The position numbers and the translations under genes are program-made. A stretch of 64,000 bases of DNA. It comes from an uncultured Pelagibacteraceae bacterium (GTDB lineage: Bacteria > Pseudomonadota > Alphaproteobacteria > Pelagibacterales > Pelagibacteraceae). Positions 9,310 to 16,899 of the stretch are shown piece by piece. The stretch lies in NCBI GenBank assembly GCA_902521615.1, contig CABYSJ010000005.1, positions 1 through 64,000 of the forward strand. The letters are read 5' to 3'. How positions within the stretch are numbered: position 1 is the stretch's first letter; each line of letters opens with the position of its first letter. The notes beneath the pieces were generated by a model, which was given only the letters and a program-made list of their open reading frames with translations, made no database searches and was not told the DNA's origin.

Positions 9310-10047
9310 TTAATTTCTGAATGTTTTAAATATACTTACAGATATAAAATAAATATTTGAAACAACCCATAAAAACATTAAGAAAACCTCATATACTGGG
9401 TTAATATTCAAATCTTTTATTAAAATTAGCAAAATTGAAGTAATGAACCAAAAGATTCCAAAAAGAATTGATAAACTTTTGAATTTTTTAACTCTTAAAG
9501 GATGAATGCATTTTAAAGGAGAAAATTTTAGTAATATTAATAAAATTAAAAATATTAAATTAAAATTTTGGCTAGTGCCAAAGATATAAAAGTAAAGTAC
9601 AATTACATTCCAAATAGCTGGAAAACCATTATAGTAATTATCATTTGTTAAAATATTCAAATTCACATAAGAATAAATAGAAATAAAAATCAAAATTACA
9701 GGAATTAATAAAATAAACTGGTCTGGTACATACCTAAACCAATAAATCATTATTGATGGTATTATAACATAGTTAAAAAAATCAATTATACTATCCAGCA
9801 TTTTACCATCAATATGTGGTAGATTTTTTTTTACATTAAATTTTCTTGCTAAAGACCCATCAACACTGTCTATTAAAAATGCACACCCAAGCCAAAGAAA
9901 AGCCTCTTTTTGGTTGTTATTCATGACTGCAATTAAAGCAAAGAAACCAGCAACAATTCCAAATCCAGTCAACAAATGGACAAGAATACTTAGAAATCTA
10001 TCTTGTTTAAAAATTTCATTCGTTTTAATATTTTTTTCTTTACTCAT
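9310..10047 (-). CDS. pcs: Phosphatidylcholine synthase (CDP-DAG:choline)
   Basis: Condenses CDP-diacylglycerol with choline to phosphatidylcholine in the inner membrane. The 245-residue protein carries the CDP-alcohol phosphatidyltransferase motif as DSVDGSLARKF...DGKMLDSIIDF near residues 80-110, with all its Asp ligands. Family-specific segments match rhizobial Pcs better than PssA: NLPHIDGKMLDSIIDFFNYV, YYNGFPAIWNVIV near 160, and HPLRVKKFKSLS near 200. About eight hydrophobic helices. It is the last gene of a (-) operon after a secreted Cys-rich protein 10 bases upstream. A second enzyme of the superfamily (pssA) lies at 56522-57331. Confidence 0.85.
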   Translation of the reverse strand: MSKEKNIKTNEIFKQDRFLSILVHLLTGFGIVAGFFALIAVMNNNQKEAFLWLGCAFLIDSVDGSLARKFNVKKNLPHIDGKMLDSIIDFFNYVIIPSIMIYWFRYVPDQFILLIPVILIFISIYSYVNLNILTNDNYYNGFPAIWNVIVLYFYIFGTSQNFNLIFLILLILLKFSPLKCIHPLRVKKFKSLSILFGIFWFITSILLILIKDLNINPVYEVFLMFLWVVSNIYFISVSIFKTFRN

Positions 10048-10057
10048 TTTTCTAAAA

Positions 10058-10750
10058 TTATCTTGCCAATTTTATAAAAATATCTCCCATCCCACTTTGT
10101 AACTCTTCATCAGGCTTATTGTTTCTAAATTCACAAAACAAACCTGTAACCTGATGATTATCAATTTTGACAATTTCAGATTTGTCGCAAGATTTAGCTT
10201 TATGAAATAAGCCAATAACCAGCCTATTATTTAGTTCTATAACTTGATCTTTTGATAAACTTTCACCATCACAAAAGTAGTCTCGATTTACTTGTTTTGG
10301 AAAATTTTTTTTACCACATGGGTTTTTAATTGTTAAAACATAAAACTCTTTTTCGATATCTTTAAATTTATGTTTCATTTTTTCAACTTTTGAATATTTC
10401 ATTACATCACAAGAACATGGAATACAGCATCTGTAGTAATCCCCGCAAATTTTTTTATTTGTGTTGACTTCTTTTAAATATACTTTTTCAGGTACAGCGT
10501 TAGGATCAATTAAAGAACCTGATACAGCACAATAAAGTTTATTAAACTCTACAAATTCTTGATACGTAATATCTTTATTTAATATATGTTTAAAAAATTT
10601 TGGACCAGCAGCGTTTCTATTTCTATCTGGAAATATTTTACTCCACTCATTCACTAATTCTTGATAATAATTTCTTTCTTGTGCTTCTAAACTTGAGTTA
10701 TAAGACAAAACTAAAAATGCAGTGCATATTATTAACAAAAATTTTTTCAT
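10058..10750 (-). CDS. Secreted Cys-rich protein of unknown function
   Basis: Not recognised. 230 residues beginning with a clear signal peptide (MKKFLLIICTAFLVLSYNSS, likely cut near SLEAQ), so it is periplasmic or exported. The mature part has many cysteines: YCAVSG near 87, the cluster ICGDYYRCCIPCSCD near 115, NPCGK near 145, YFCDGE near 158, KSCDKS near 190 and LFCEF near 208. The cluster could bind a metal or form disulfides. It sits 7 bases after a secreted FG-GAP/ASPIC protein and 10 bases before pcs, so the three are probably one transcript. Confidence 0.65.
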   Translation of the reverse strand: MKKFLLIICTAFLVLSYNSSLEAQERNYYQELVNEWSKIFPDRNRNAAGPKFFKHILNKDITYQEFVEFNKLYCAVSGSLIDPNAVPEKVYLKEVNTNKKICGDYYRCCIPCSCDVMKYSKVEKMKHKFKDIEKEFYVLTIKNPCGKKNFPKQVNRDYFCDGESLSKDQVIELNNRLVIGLFHKAKSCDKSEIVKIDNHQVTGLFCEFRNNKPDEELQSGMGDIFIKLAR

Positions 10751-10757
10751 AAAAAGA

Positions 10758-12185
10758 TTAATTATTTTGTTTAATTTCCAATGTTTTATTTAAATTTTTA
10801 ATTTCAAAAATATCTTCTTTACCATTTGTCCAGGTGACTAAAATTTTAATATTTCTCTCATTTTTTCGAATTCCGTAATGTGCCACTGGCTCCATTTGAC
10901 ACAAGTAACCCGAGCCTGCATCTATTGTTTTGGAATGACTTCTTAAATTTGAAATAAGTGTAACTGTGGCACCCCTTGCCGGAGCTCCATAAATATTAAT
11001 TGGTTTTATTCTTAAATAATCATTATTTTTTGAATTTGCCTTGTATAAAGTTAAAGGTTGATAGCCTGACTCACCATGAGATATTAAAAGTTCAAGTATT
11101 CCATCACCATCTATATCTGCTACTGCAGCTCCTGTTCCTAATCCGTTAGTTTCTAAAGCATTTTGAATATTTATTTCTTTAAACTCACCATTATCTAAAA
11201 TCTTAAATAATTTATTTGGCTCACCAATATTATTCATGAATACTTCGTCATAACCATCATTATCAAAATCAGCAGAGATTACTGTTCTAATTCTCGATGG
11301 GGCGCTAAATGGTTTATCAGCTATGTCTACAAACTTATCATTTTTTAAAACAAATGCTCGATGAGGCCCTTCCCAATTTGAAGTTAATATATCTAATCTA
11401 CCTCTATAATAAATATCGCTTAGCGCTGTACCACGCCCATTTTGAAATATATCATCAACAGCATAATCTTTTGCAAGTTCAACAAAATTTCCACTATTAT
11501 TATAATATAAAAAATTCTCTCCTCTCTCATTGGCAGCAAAAATATCTGATTTTCCAGATAAAATATTACCTGAAATAACTGCTCTTCCTCCAGTAATTTT
11601 ATCAATACCTAGCTTAGAAGCTTTGTCTATTATTTCATTTCCATCTTTTTCATAAAATCTTGTTGGTCCTCCATAATTTGCAACATATATTCCATAAGCT
11701 CCATTTCCATTTCTGTCTACACATACAACTGATCTACCTGCTGTAAGATTTAAATTTTTCTGGTTTATTTCTAATTCAAATAAATCGAAAAATTTATTTC
11801 CATCAAAATCTAATAATCTGTCAGAATATCTTTTGTTTCCACTATAAGTGTCTGTGTTTAAAAAATATATTTCCTCATAACCATCCTGATCAATATCACA
11901 AGATGCTACTCCTATTGTTTTACGATTTTTGTCTACAAATATACTTTGGTCAATTGAATTAAACAAAATACCTTTTTTATGAGCTAAGGCTAAATTATTA
12001 AATCCAAATCCAGTAACTATAAATTCAAAGCTACCATCATTGTTTACGTCCGAAACAGACACGCCATAACTTAATCTAGGTTGATTTTCTAATATTTGAT
12101 AAGTTATATCTTCAAAGAAATCGTCTGACTTGGAATAATTAACAATATTTAAAAATATAAATAAAAATATAAATAATTTTTTCAT
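10758..12185 (-). CDS. Secreted FG-GAP/VCBS-repeat protein with ASPIC/UnbV C-terminus
   Basis: 475 residues with an N-terminal signal peptide (MKKLFIFLFIFLNIVNYSKS). The body is a series of Asp-rich calcium-binding-like FG-GAP repeats: DVNNDGSFEFIVTG, DIDQDGYEEIYFLN, DRNGNGAYGIYVAN, DFDNDGYDEVFMNN and DIDGDGILELLISHG, about 60 residues apart. This implies a beta-propeller. The last 90 residues match the ASPIC/UnbV type (APARGATVTLI, KTIDAGSGYLCQMEPVAHYG), as in CRTAC1-like proteins. Probably exported and involved in surface or adhesive interactions, which is inference from the fold. First gene of the operon with the Cys-rich protein and pcs. Confidence 0.85.
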   Translation of the reverse strand: MKKLFIFLFIFLNIVNYSKSDDFFEDITYQILENQPRLSYGVSVSDVNNDGSFEFIVTGFGFNNLALAHKKGILFNSIDQSIFVDKNRKTIGVASCDIDQDGYEEIYFLNTDTYSGNKRYSDRLLDFDGNKFFDLFELEINQKNLNLTAGRSVVCVDRNGNGAYGIYVANYGGPTRFYEKDGNEIIDKASKLGIDKITGGRAVISGNILSGKSDIFAANERGENFLYYNNSGNFVELAKDYAVDDIFQNGRGTALSDIYYRGRLDILTSNWEGPHRAFVLKNDKFVDIADKPFSAPSRIRTVISADFDNDGYDEVFMNNIGEPNKLFKILDNGEFKEINIQNALETNGLGTGAAVADIDGDGILELLISHGESGYQPLTLYKANSKNNDYLRIKPINIYGAPARGATVTLISNLRSHSKTIDAGSGYLCQMEPVAHYGIRKNERNIKILVTWTNGKEDIFEIKNLNKTLEIKQNN

Positions 12186-12284
12186 TTAATTTCCACTAGA
12201 CTAAAAATTTAAAATTAAAACTGTTAATATTGGCATAGTTAATTTAGTGTAATTTCAATAGTAAATTTAAAAATTTTAAAAAAT

Positions 12285-12752
12285 ATGAGTGATCTCAACA
12301 AAGCACCAAATGATTTTTTTGAAAATTGGAATAAAATCCAATCAATGTCATATAAAAATGTCATTGAGCTACTTGTGAAAAGAAGTAGCGAAAAAAAGAT
12401 ATTAGCTTTAATTCAATTTGAATTAGATCAATTTTCAGAAAATGTTCAAAAGTATTTAGCTATTTCTGAAAAAAGTTCTTTCTATCAAGAAATATCTAAT
12501 CTTTTTAGAGATTCAACCTGGTGGTCAACAGCTACAGTAACAGATGCTTGTAAATATTATTTAAACTGTGCAAGAAATAATATTTCTTATTTTGAAAACT
12601 ATGTAGAGGCAGATAGTGATTTGTCTCAAAATCAAAAAAATGAGATATTTGCCTTGTATCAATTGTGTACTTTATTTGTTTCTTGGAATGCTATTAAAGA
12701 CAAACAGATCAGAGAAATTATAGATATTAGAAAAAGTTTATTTTTTAGATAA
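12285..12752 (+). CDS. Small helical protein of unknown function
   Basis: Not recognised. 155 residues without signal peptide or membrane segment, and mostly predicted helix by composition (long Lys/Glu/Gln/Leu stretches such as SEKKILALIQFELDQFSENV). Notable aromatic patch FRDSTWWSTATVTDACKYYL near residue 75. The general size and helical make-up resemble phasin-like or scaffold proteins, but no motif supports this. It is followed 9 bases later by the TPR-glycosyltransferase gene and is divergent from the FG-GAP gene, with a 99-base AT-rich gap that probably holds both promoters. Confidence 0.55.
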   Translation: MSDLNKAPNDFFENWNKIQSMSYKNVIELLVKRSSEKKILALIQFELDQFSENVQKYLAISEKSSFYQEISNLFRDSTWWSTATVTDACKYYLNCARNNISYFENYVEADSDLSQNQKNEIFALYQLCTLFVSWNAIKDKQIREIIDIRKSLFFR

Positions 12753-12761
12753 AATATTTAT

Positions 12762-14555
12762 ATGAATAAAAAGGATATAAATCCACCTGAAACCGAGATT
12801 AAAAATCTAATTCGAGAGTATCAAGAAAGAAGATTTGATAACGCAATAAAATTAGCTTTATCAATTACCCAAAGATTTCCTACCAATCAATTTTCTTGGA
12901 AAGTGCTTGGTGGATTGTTAGGTATAACTGGCAAACATCATGAAGCAATTAAGGCAAATCAAAAAGCTTTAGATTTGTTACCAAATGATAATGAAGTCCA
13001 CAATAACATGGGTAATTCTTACAGAGCTTTAGGTAAATTAGATTATGCCTATAAAAGCTATAAAGAGGCAATTAGATATAAAATTAACTTTACCCAAGCA
13101 TATAACAATTTAGCTATAACTCTTCAAGCACTAGGTAAATTTGATGAAGCTATAATAAATTATAAAAAAGCAATTGAATTGGAACCTAACTACCCTCAAA
13201 CTCATAATAACCTTGGTATAACTCAAAAAGAAATTGGTAAATTAGATGATGCTGTAAGAAGCTATAAAAAAGCAATCGAATTAAAACCTGACTATTCAGA
13301 AGCTTTCAATAACTTAGGTTTAACCCTTAGAGAACTTAATAAATTGATTCAGTCCGAGGAAAGTTACAAAAAAGCGATAGAGTTAAACCCTGAACAAGCA
13401 GAATATCACAATAATTTAGGTGTAACCTTAAATGAACTTAGTAAATTAGATGAGTCCGAAAAAAGTTATAATAAAGCAATAAAGCTAAACCCTGAATATA
13501 TTGAGTGTTATACTAACTTAGGAATCACTCTCCAAGAATTAGGCAAATTAGATGAGTCCGAAGAAAGTTATAAAAAAGCTATTGAATTAAAACCTAACTA
13601 TGCAGAAGCTAATTATTGTTTGTCTCTTTTATATAACTTAAGGGGAGATCTAAAAAAAGGATTTAAATTATATGAATGGAGATATCATGAAAAAAAAAAA
13701 ATTACACGACCACCAAATAAAAAATTTTTTTGGGATGGAGAAAAATCTATCAAAAATAAAAAAATTTTAGTTTATGGAGAACAAGGTTTTGGTGATACTA
13801 TTCAGTTTTTTAGATACTTAAGCATACTTCAAAATATGGGTGCACATGTAATATTCAAAGTTAAATCAAACTTACATCATCTTTTTAATGCCCCAAATGA
13901 TAAAATACAAATTATAGATAATTTTCCAGAAACAAATAAAATTGACTTTGAATCACCTTTAATGAGCCTTCCATATCTTTTAAAAACCGATCTAAATTCA
14001 ATTCCATCTTCAGTACCATATCTAAAAGCAGATATTAATAAAATAGATGAATGGGGTAAAAAATTAAATTCTAAAAAATTTAAAATTGGTATTTGTTGGC
14101 AAGGTAGTAAAACAAAAGTCGATAAAGGTAGATCTTTTCCATTATCATTATTTAAAGATATCTCTAAAATTCCTAATCTTGAACTAATCAGTCTTTACAA
14201 GGGAGACGAAGAAAACCAAATTTTAAATATTGATTTTGATTTGAATAGTTTGGGCAATAATTTTGATAATGAAAAGCATGCATTCATTGATACAGCAGCA
14301 ATAATGATGCATTGTGATTTAATTATCACTTCTGACACTGCAATAGCACATTTAGCAGGTGCTCTTGGACGACCAGTTTGGGTTGCATTAAAACATATTC
14401 CTGAATGGAGGTGGATGCTAAATCGTTCTGATAGCCCTTGGTATCCAACTATGAATTTATATCGCCAAAATAAACTTAATGATTGGGGTTATGTATTTGA
14501 TTTAATGAAAAAAGACTTGAAAAAAATTGTGAGTAATAAAAGTAATCAAATATAA
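12762..14555 (+). CDS. TPR protein with C-terminal GT9-like glycosyltransferase domain
   Basis: 597 residues in two parts. Residues about 15-290 hold seven or eight 34-residue tetratricopeptide repeats with a repeated core such as LGKLDESEESYKKAIELKP and YNNLGITL, giving an elongated protein-binding solenoid. Residues about 300-590 resemble the heptosyltransferase (GT9) fold: ILVYGEQGFGDTIQFFRYL near 345, FKIGICWQGSKTKVDKGRSF near 440, then CDLIITSDTAIAHLAGALGRPVW near 525, a typical nucleotide-sugar-binding end. Such fusions are usually cytosolic enzymes modifying proteins or surface glycans, but acceptor and donor are unknown. The adjacent similar repeats are liable to recombination. Confidence 0.85.
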   Translation: MNKKDINPPETEIKNLIREYQERRFDNAIKLALSITQRFPTNQFSWKVLGGLLGITGKHHEAIKANQKALDLLPNDNEVHNNMGNSYRALGKLDYAYKSYKEAIRYKINFTQAYNNLAITLQALGKFDEAIINYKKAIELEPNYPQTHNNLGITQKEIGKLDDAVRSYKKAIELKPDYSEAFNNLGLTLRELNKLIQSEESYKKAIELNPEQAEYHNNLGVTLNELSKLDESEKSYNKAIKLNPEYIECYTNLGITLQELGKLDESEESYKKAIELKPNYAEANYCLSLLYNLRGDLKKGFKLYEWRYHEKKKITRPPNKKFFWDGEKSIKNKKILVYGEQGFGDTIQFFRYLSILQNMGAHVIFKVKSNLHHLFNAPNDKIQIIDNFPETNKIDFESPLMSLPYLLKTDLNSIPSSVPYLKADINKIDEWGKKLNSKKFKIGICWQGSKTKVDKGRSFPLSLFKDISKIPNLELISLYKGDEENQILNIDFDLNSLGNNFDNEKHAFIDTAAIMMHCDLIITSDTAIAHLAGALGRPVWVALKHIPEWRWMLNRSDSPWYPTMNLYRQNKLNDWGYVFDLMKKDLKKIVSNKSNQI

Positions 14556-14561
14556 ATAAAA

Positions 14562-14599
14562 AACTCGATGTCAAACTCGAAACAAAAGAGATAAAACAA
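14562..14599 (+). repeat. 38-bp box, copy A left (variable part CGA)
   Basis: Two AACT-based direct repeats start 12 bases apart (AACTCGA at 14562 and 14574). GAGATAAAACAA follows, starting 14 bases after the second AACT. The same spacing holds in all five boxes of the segment. This one lies 13 bases before the ATG of the degenerate small gene copy A. Confidence 0.8.
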
Positions 14600-14612
14600 T
14601 GATCTGGATAGT

Positions 14613-14681
14613 ATGAATAAAGAAAACGCAAGTAAACTCTGGAAAATTATTCAGGAAGCTGGCGATTATTTGGGGTGCTAG
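14613..14681 (+). pseudogene. Truncated copy A of the small ORF6C-like gene
   Basis: Encodes MNKENASKLWKIIQEAGDYL then GC and a TAG stop after 22 residues. The first 20 residues differ from the intact gene at 17943 at one position only (I for M), and the DNA differs at about four of 61 bases, so this is a recent copy. After the stop the sequence still aligns loosely with the intact gene (TGGGACAAC against TGGGTCAAT), but no open frame continues. It is a broken duplicate. Confidence 0.75.
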
Positions 14682-14690
14682 TGGGACAAC

Positions 14691-14720
14691 CTACCTCACA
14701 CTACCTCACACGACTTCACA
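14691..14720 (+). repeat. Three-fold 10-bp tandem repeat in copy A
   Basis: CTACCTCACA, CTACCTCACA and CGACTTCACA follow one another directly, one DNA turn apart, within the 98-base stretch identical to copy B. A 6-bp inverted repeat CTAGTG/CACTAG brackets the tract. It may be a relic of decay of the small gene or a binding site. Nothing in the sequence decides this. Confidence 0.7.
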
Positions 14721-14788
14721 CTAGTTATGCGACAAATTAAAATTCGATTGAAAAAAAATTGCTTAAAGACTCGTAAATTTAACAAGTA

Positions 14789-14826
14789 AACTAGAACTAG
14801 AACTAGAACTTTTTTAGATAAATCAA
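14789..14826 (+). repeat. 38-bp box, copy A right (variable part AGAAC)
   Basis: AACTAG is repeated three times plus AACT, so AACTAGAAC occurs at 14789 and again at 14801. TAGATAAATCAA ends the box, with T in place of the usual first G. The variable letters AGAAC equal those of the box at 16050 on the other side of the hydrolase gene. Confidence 0.75.
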
Positions 14827-14881
14827 ATAGCTGATTTTCAAGCAAATAGACACATGTTTCAGAATTTGATAATATTATATT

Positions 14882-15988
14882 ATGAAAAAAATCTTTGTTA
14901 TTACATTATTAATTTTTATCTCAAGTACGGTTCTTAACGCAGAAACAATTAAACCAAAAAAAACACCACTTAAAAAATTATCCAAACAACTAGGCAATGG
15001 AGAATTAATCAAGATTAATTCATATCAAACTTCTGATTATAAAGGAATTTTGGAGGGCTGGTATAAAGAGAGTCCAATAATAGTTGATGCTCTTATTACT
15101 TATCCAGAGGGAGAAGGTCCATTTCCTTTATTATTAATCGTTCATAGTAGTGGTGGTGCTGATGAATTTACTGCAAATTGGCTAGAGTTTATGAGAGATC
15201 AACAAAAACCTCTGTTAGATATGGGGATAGCGACAATGTATTTAGATAATTTTTCTGCGAGAGGTGCAAAACATACTTATACAGATCAATCAAAAGCATC
15301 TTTATGGTCTACTTATATAGATGTGTTTATGGCATTAGATTATCTCAGTAAGGATCCGAAAATAAATATTAAAAAAGTAGGTGTCTCTGGTTATTCAAGG
15401 GGAGGAAATCTTTCAATAATGGCTGCAGAAAAAAGATTGAGAGATATATTGGTTAGCAAAGATCTTTATTTTGCTGCGTCTCAACCAAGATCTGCAGAAT
15501 GTGGAATTTCTGGAATGTTTAGAAATCCAACTCCAGTTAAAGAAACTAAAATTTGGTATGTACATGGTTTAGCTGAGGATTATACCTTACCAGGTCCATG
15601 TGTAGACCTAATGGAAAAAATGCAAGCTAAAGGTGCTGATATTGAAATAGATTTAAGAGAGGGATGGTATCATTTATTTACCGGAAATTATGAGCCAGAA
15701 ATTGAAAAAAGAACTCAATATTTTTGGAAGTGTCCTAATTTTTACACAGAGGATGATGGGAATCCCAATAAAGAGTTTTTTGATTTAATTTTAAAAAATA
15801 CAAAAATAAAAAGTTTGGATGAATTTAATGAGTTATCACGTAAAAATCCAAGAAAAGCTTTTAAAACCATGTTTAAGGGTCTTAAAAAAGAAAAATGTAT
15901 TGGAAAAGGTGTTACTGAAGGGGGTAACCATGGAAAAACTTTTATGCCAGAGTATTTAGCTTTTTGGAAAGAAAATTTATTAAATTAA
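14882..15988 (+). CDS. Secreted alpha/beta hydrolase, dienelactone-hydrolase-like
   Basis: 368 residues with a signal peptide (MKKIFVITLLIFISSTVLNA), so periplasmic. The hydrolase triad can be placed: nucleophile Ser172 in GVSGYSRGG, acid Asp233 in HGLAEDYTL and base His264 in GWYHLFTG. HSSGG near residue 89 is the likely oxyanion region. This resembles the dienelactone hydrolase group acting on esters or lactones, but the substrate is unknown. A C-terminal extension with three Cys follows the catalytic domain. The gene is alone between two boxes with the same variable letters (14789-14826 and 16050-16087), so it looks like the cargo of the repeat system. Confidence 0.82.
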   Translation: MKKIFVITLLIFISSTVLNAETIKPKKTPLKKLSKQLGNGELIKINSYQTSDYKGILEGWYKESPIIVDALITYPEGEGPFPLLLIVHSSGGADEFTANWLEFMRDQQKPLLDMGIATMYLDNFSARGAKHTYTDQSKASLWSTYIDVFMALDYLSKDPKINIKKVGVSGYSRGGNLSIMAAEKRLRDILVSKDLYFAASQPRSAECGISGMFRNPTPVKETKIWYVHGLAEDYTLPGPCVDLMEKMQAKGADIEIDLREGWYHLFTGNYEPEIEKRTQYFWKCPNFYTEDDGNPNKEFFDLILKNTKIKSLDEFNELSRKNPRKAFKTMFKGLKKEKCIGKGVTEGGNHGKTFMPEYLAFWKENLLN

Positions 15989-16005
15989 TTTAATAAATTA
16001 AAGAG

Positions 16006-16077
16006 ATGAAAAAACTTTTAAGTATTGTGGTTATAGGATTTTGTAGGATAACTAGAACCATAACTAGAACTTTTTGA
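16006..16077 (+). pseudogene. Signal-peptide start of a secreted-protein gene, cut by the repeat element
   Basis: ATG at 16006 encodes MKKLLSIVVIGF, a typical start of an exported protein, but the frame then runs into the box (RITRTITRT) and stops at 16077 after 23 residues. The change from signal-peptide-like to repeat-encoded sequence falls where homology with copy C begins (about 16038). The simplest reading is a gene start left over when the element or its cargo was inserted or rearranged. The piece is short, so confidence is moderate to low. Confidence 0.4.
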
Positions 16078-16087
16078 GATAAAACAA
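16050..16087 (+). repeat. 38-bp box, copy B left (variable part AGAAC)
   Basis: AACTAGAAC at 16050 and again at 16062, then GAGATAAAACAA starting at 16076. The spacing is identical to the other boxes. Its variable letters match the box at 14789-14826, the other border of the hydrolase module, and it sits 13 bases before the copy B small-gene ATG. Confidence 0.8.
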
Positions 16088-16100
16088 AGTTTGAAGTAGT

Positions 16101-16169
16101 ATGACGCCAGAAAACTCGCAGAAACTCTGGAAAATTATTCAGGAAGCTGGCGATTATTTGGGGTGCTAG
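16101..16169 (+). pseudogene. Truncated copy B of the small ORF6C-like gene
   Basis: Encodes MTPENSQKLWKIIQEAGDYL, then GC and a TAG stop, the same break as in copy A. The first codons differ from copies A and C (TP for NK and SQ for AS), whereas the following 98 bases are identical to copy A. The identical break in A and B means one copy was already broken before it was duplicated. Confidence 0.72.
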
Positions 16170-16178
16170 TGGGACAAC

Positions 16179-16208
16179 CTACCTCACACTACCTCACACG
16201 ACTTCACA
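16179..16208 (+). repeat. Three-fold 10-bp tandem repeat in copy B
   Basis: Same three units as in copy A (CTACCTCACA twice, then CGACTTCACA), directly adjacent. It lies within the 98 bases identical to copy A. Confidence 0.7.
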
Positions 16209-16276
16209 CTAGTTATGCGGATAATTAAAATTTGATTGAAAATAATTCGCATAAAGACTCATCAATTTAAGCAAAA

Positions 16277-16314
16277 AACTATACCCCAAACTATACCAAG
16301 TTGAGATAAATCAA
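16277..16314 (+). repeat. 38-bp box, copy B right (variable part ATACC)
   Basis: AACTATACC at 16277 and 16289, then GAGATAAATCAA from 16303. The variable letters ATACC match the box at 17892-17929, the other border of the Lrp/DapA-family module. Confidence 0.8.
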
Positions 16315-16329
16315 CTTAATATAATATCT

Positions 16330-16782
16330 TTATTCTACTCGTGAATATTCTGATTTAACTCTACGTAAAGGTATGGAGGTTTCAACTGAAGAAACACCAT
16401 CTATTACAGTAAGTTTTTTTGTTAAAAAATCTTCAAATTCCTCAACGTCTTTAACCGCAATTCTAATTAAGTAATCCTTAGCACCTGTCATTAACCAACA
16501 TTCAACAACTTCAGGAAAATTTAAAATTTTTTTCTCAAATTTATCAAAATTTTTTGATTGTTGTTTTTCTAAGCTTATAAATATAAATGCAGGAAATTTG
16601 TAACCAAGTGAAGTTTCATCAATATTTATTGAATAATTTTTAATTATATTATTTTCTTCTAATTGGTTTATTCTTCTTGCGGTAGGAGCAATACTTAAAT
16701 TTATTTTCTCACTAATATTTTGAAGTGTAGTTTTGCTGTTATTTTTAAGTATTTTTACAATCTTTTTATCAACTTCATCCAT
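16330..16782 (-). CDS. Lrp/AsnC-family transcriptional regulator
   Basis: 150 residues. An N-terminal winged helix-turn-helix (MDEVDKKIVKILKNNSKTTL, then ISEKINLSIAPTARRINQLE, residues 1-50) is followed by the RAM/AsnC effector domain (EVVECWLMTGAKDYLIRIAV near residue 95, with the G-x-x-D-Y pattern of amino-acid-binding members). It is divergent from the DapA-family gene 117 bases away, so it probably controls that gene, and itself, in response to an amino acid or related ligand. Both genes lie inside the module bracketed by ATACC-type boxes. A specific ligand cannot be read from the sequence. Confidence 0.9.
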   Translation of the reverse strand: MDEVDKKIVKILKNNSKTTLQNISEKINLSIAPTARRINQLEENNIIKNYSINIDETSLGYKFPAFIFISLEKQQSKNFDKFEKKILNFPEVVECWLMTGAKDYLIRIAVKDVEEFEDFLTKKLTVIDGVSSVETSIPLRRVKSEYSRVE

Positions 16783-16805
16783 ATTTTTAATAAATTTTAT
16801 TAATA

Positions 16806-16855
16806 TTTATAAAATATCTTATAAAATTTACTAATATTCAACTATAAATTAGTAA
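16806..16855. promoter_or_regulatory. Two adjacent inverted repeats between divergent Lrp-type and DapA-family genes
   Basis: TTTATAA/TTATAAA (16806-16825) and TTACTAAT/ATTAGTAA (16828-16855) are perfect inverted repeats lying side by side in the 117-base divergent gap. Lrp-type regulators bind such dyads in divergent promoters, so these are candidate operators. The AT-rich background makes chance dyads common. Confidence 0.4.
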
Positions 16856-16899
16856 TAATAGAGAAAATTTATTTTTAATTTCATGTAATTAATAATTAT

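Larger units (their letters stand above)
14556..14881 (+). repeat. Repeat element, copy A (box, degenerate small gene, box)
   Basis: This gene-free stretch holds one copy of an element also found at 15989-16329, and in part at 17876-18170. Order: box at 14562-14599; a 13-base gap; the truncated small gene from ATG 14613; a 10-bp tandem tract at 14691-14720; about 55 bases of AT-rich sequence similar to copy B (for example the shared AAAGACTC at 14765-14772); then a second box at 14789-14826. Bases 14634-14731 are identical to 16122-16219 over 98 bases as read. The last 55 bases (14827-14881) belong to the following hydrolase gene's leader. No transposase is visible. Confidence 0.85.
15989..16329 (+). 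repeat. Repeat element, copy B (truncated leader, box, degenerate small gene, box)
   Basis: This gene-free stretch repeats the layout of copy A. A box at 16050-16087 is preceded by ATTTTGTAGGATA, which is nearly the same as the bases before the copy C box (ATTTTGTGGGATA). The small-gene remnant starts at 16101, the 10-bp tandem tract lies at 16179-16208, a 50-base AT-rich part matches copy A, and a final box lies at 16277-16314. Before the box, 16006-16040 encodes the start of a signal peptide. The convergent Lrp-type gene ends at 16330. Confidence 0.85.

Noticed and set aside
11309..11605. Open frames inside the FG-GAP gene in other frames
   Set aside because: Low-complexity shadow frames of an AT-rich gene, with no motif or ribosome site.
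12980..13610. Regular near-identical repeats suggestive of a CRISPR-like or tandem-repeat array
   Set aside because: They are 34-codon TPR units in one open frame (12762-14555); the spacing is about 102 bases and the variation is codon-like.
14675..14726. CTAGTG/CACTAG inverted repeat as transposon ends
   Set aside because: Only 6 bp, no transposase, no target duplication; it is part of the repeat copies.
14756..14830. tRNA or small RNA gene near the right box of copy A
   Set aside because: No cloverleaf or stable stem could be drawn; it is the box plus AT-rich repeat sequence.
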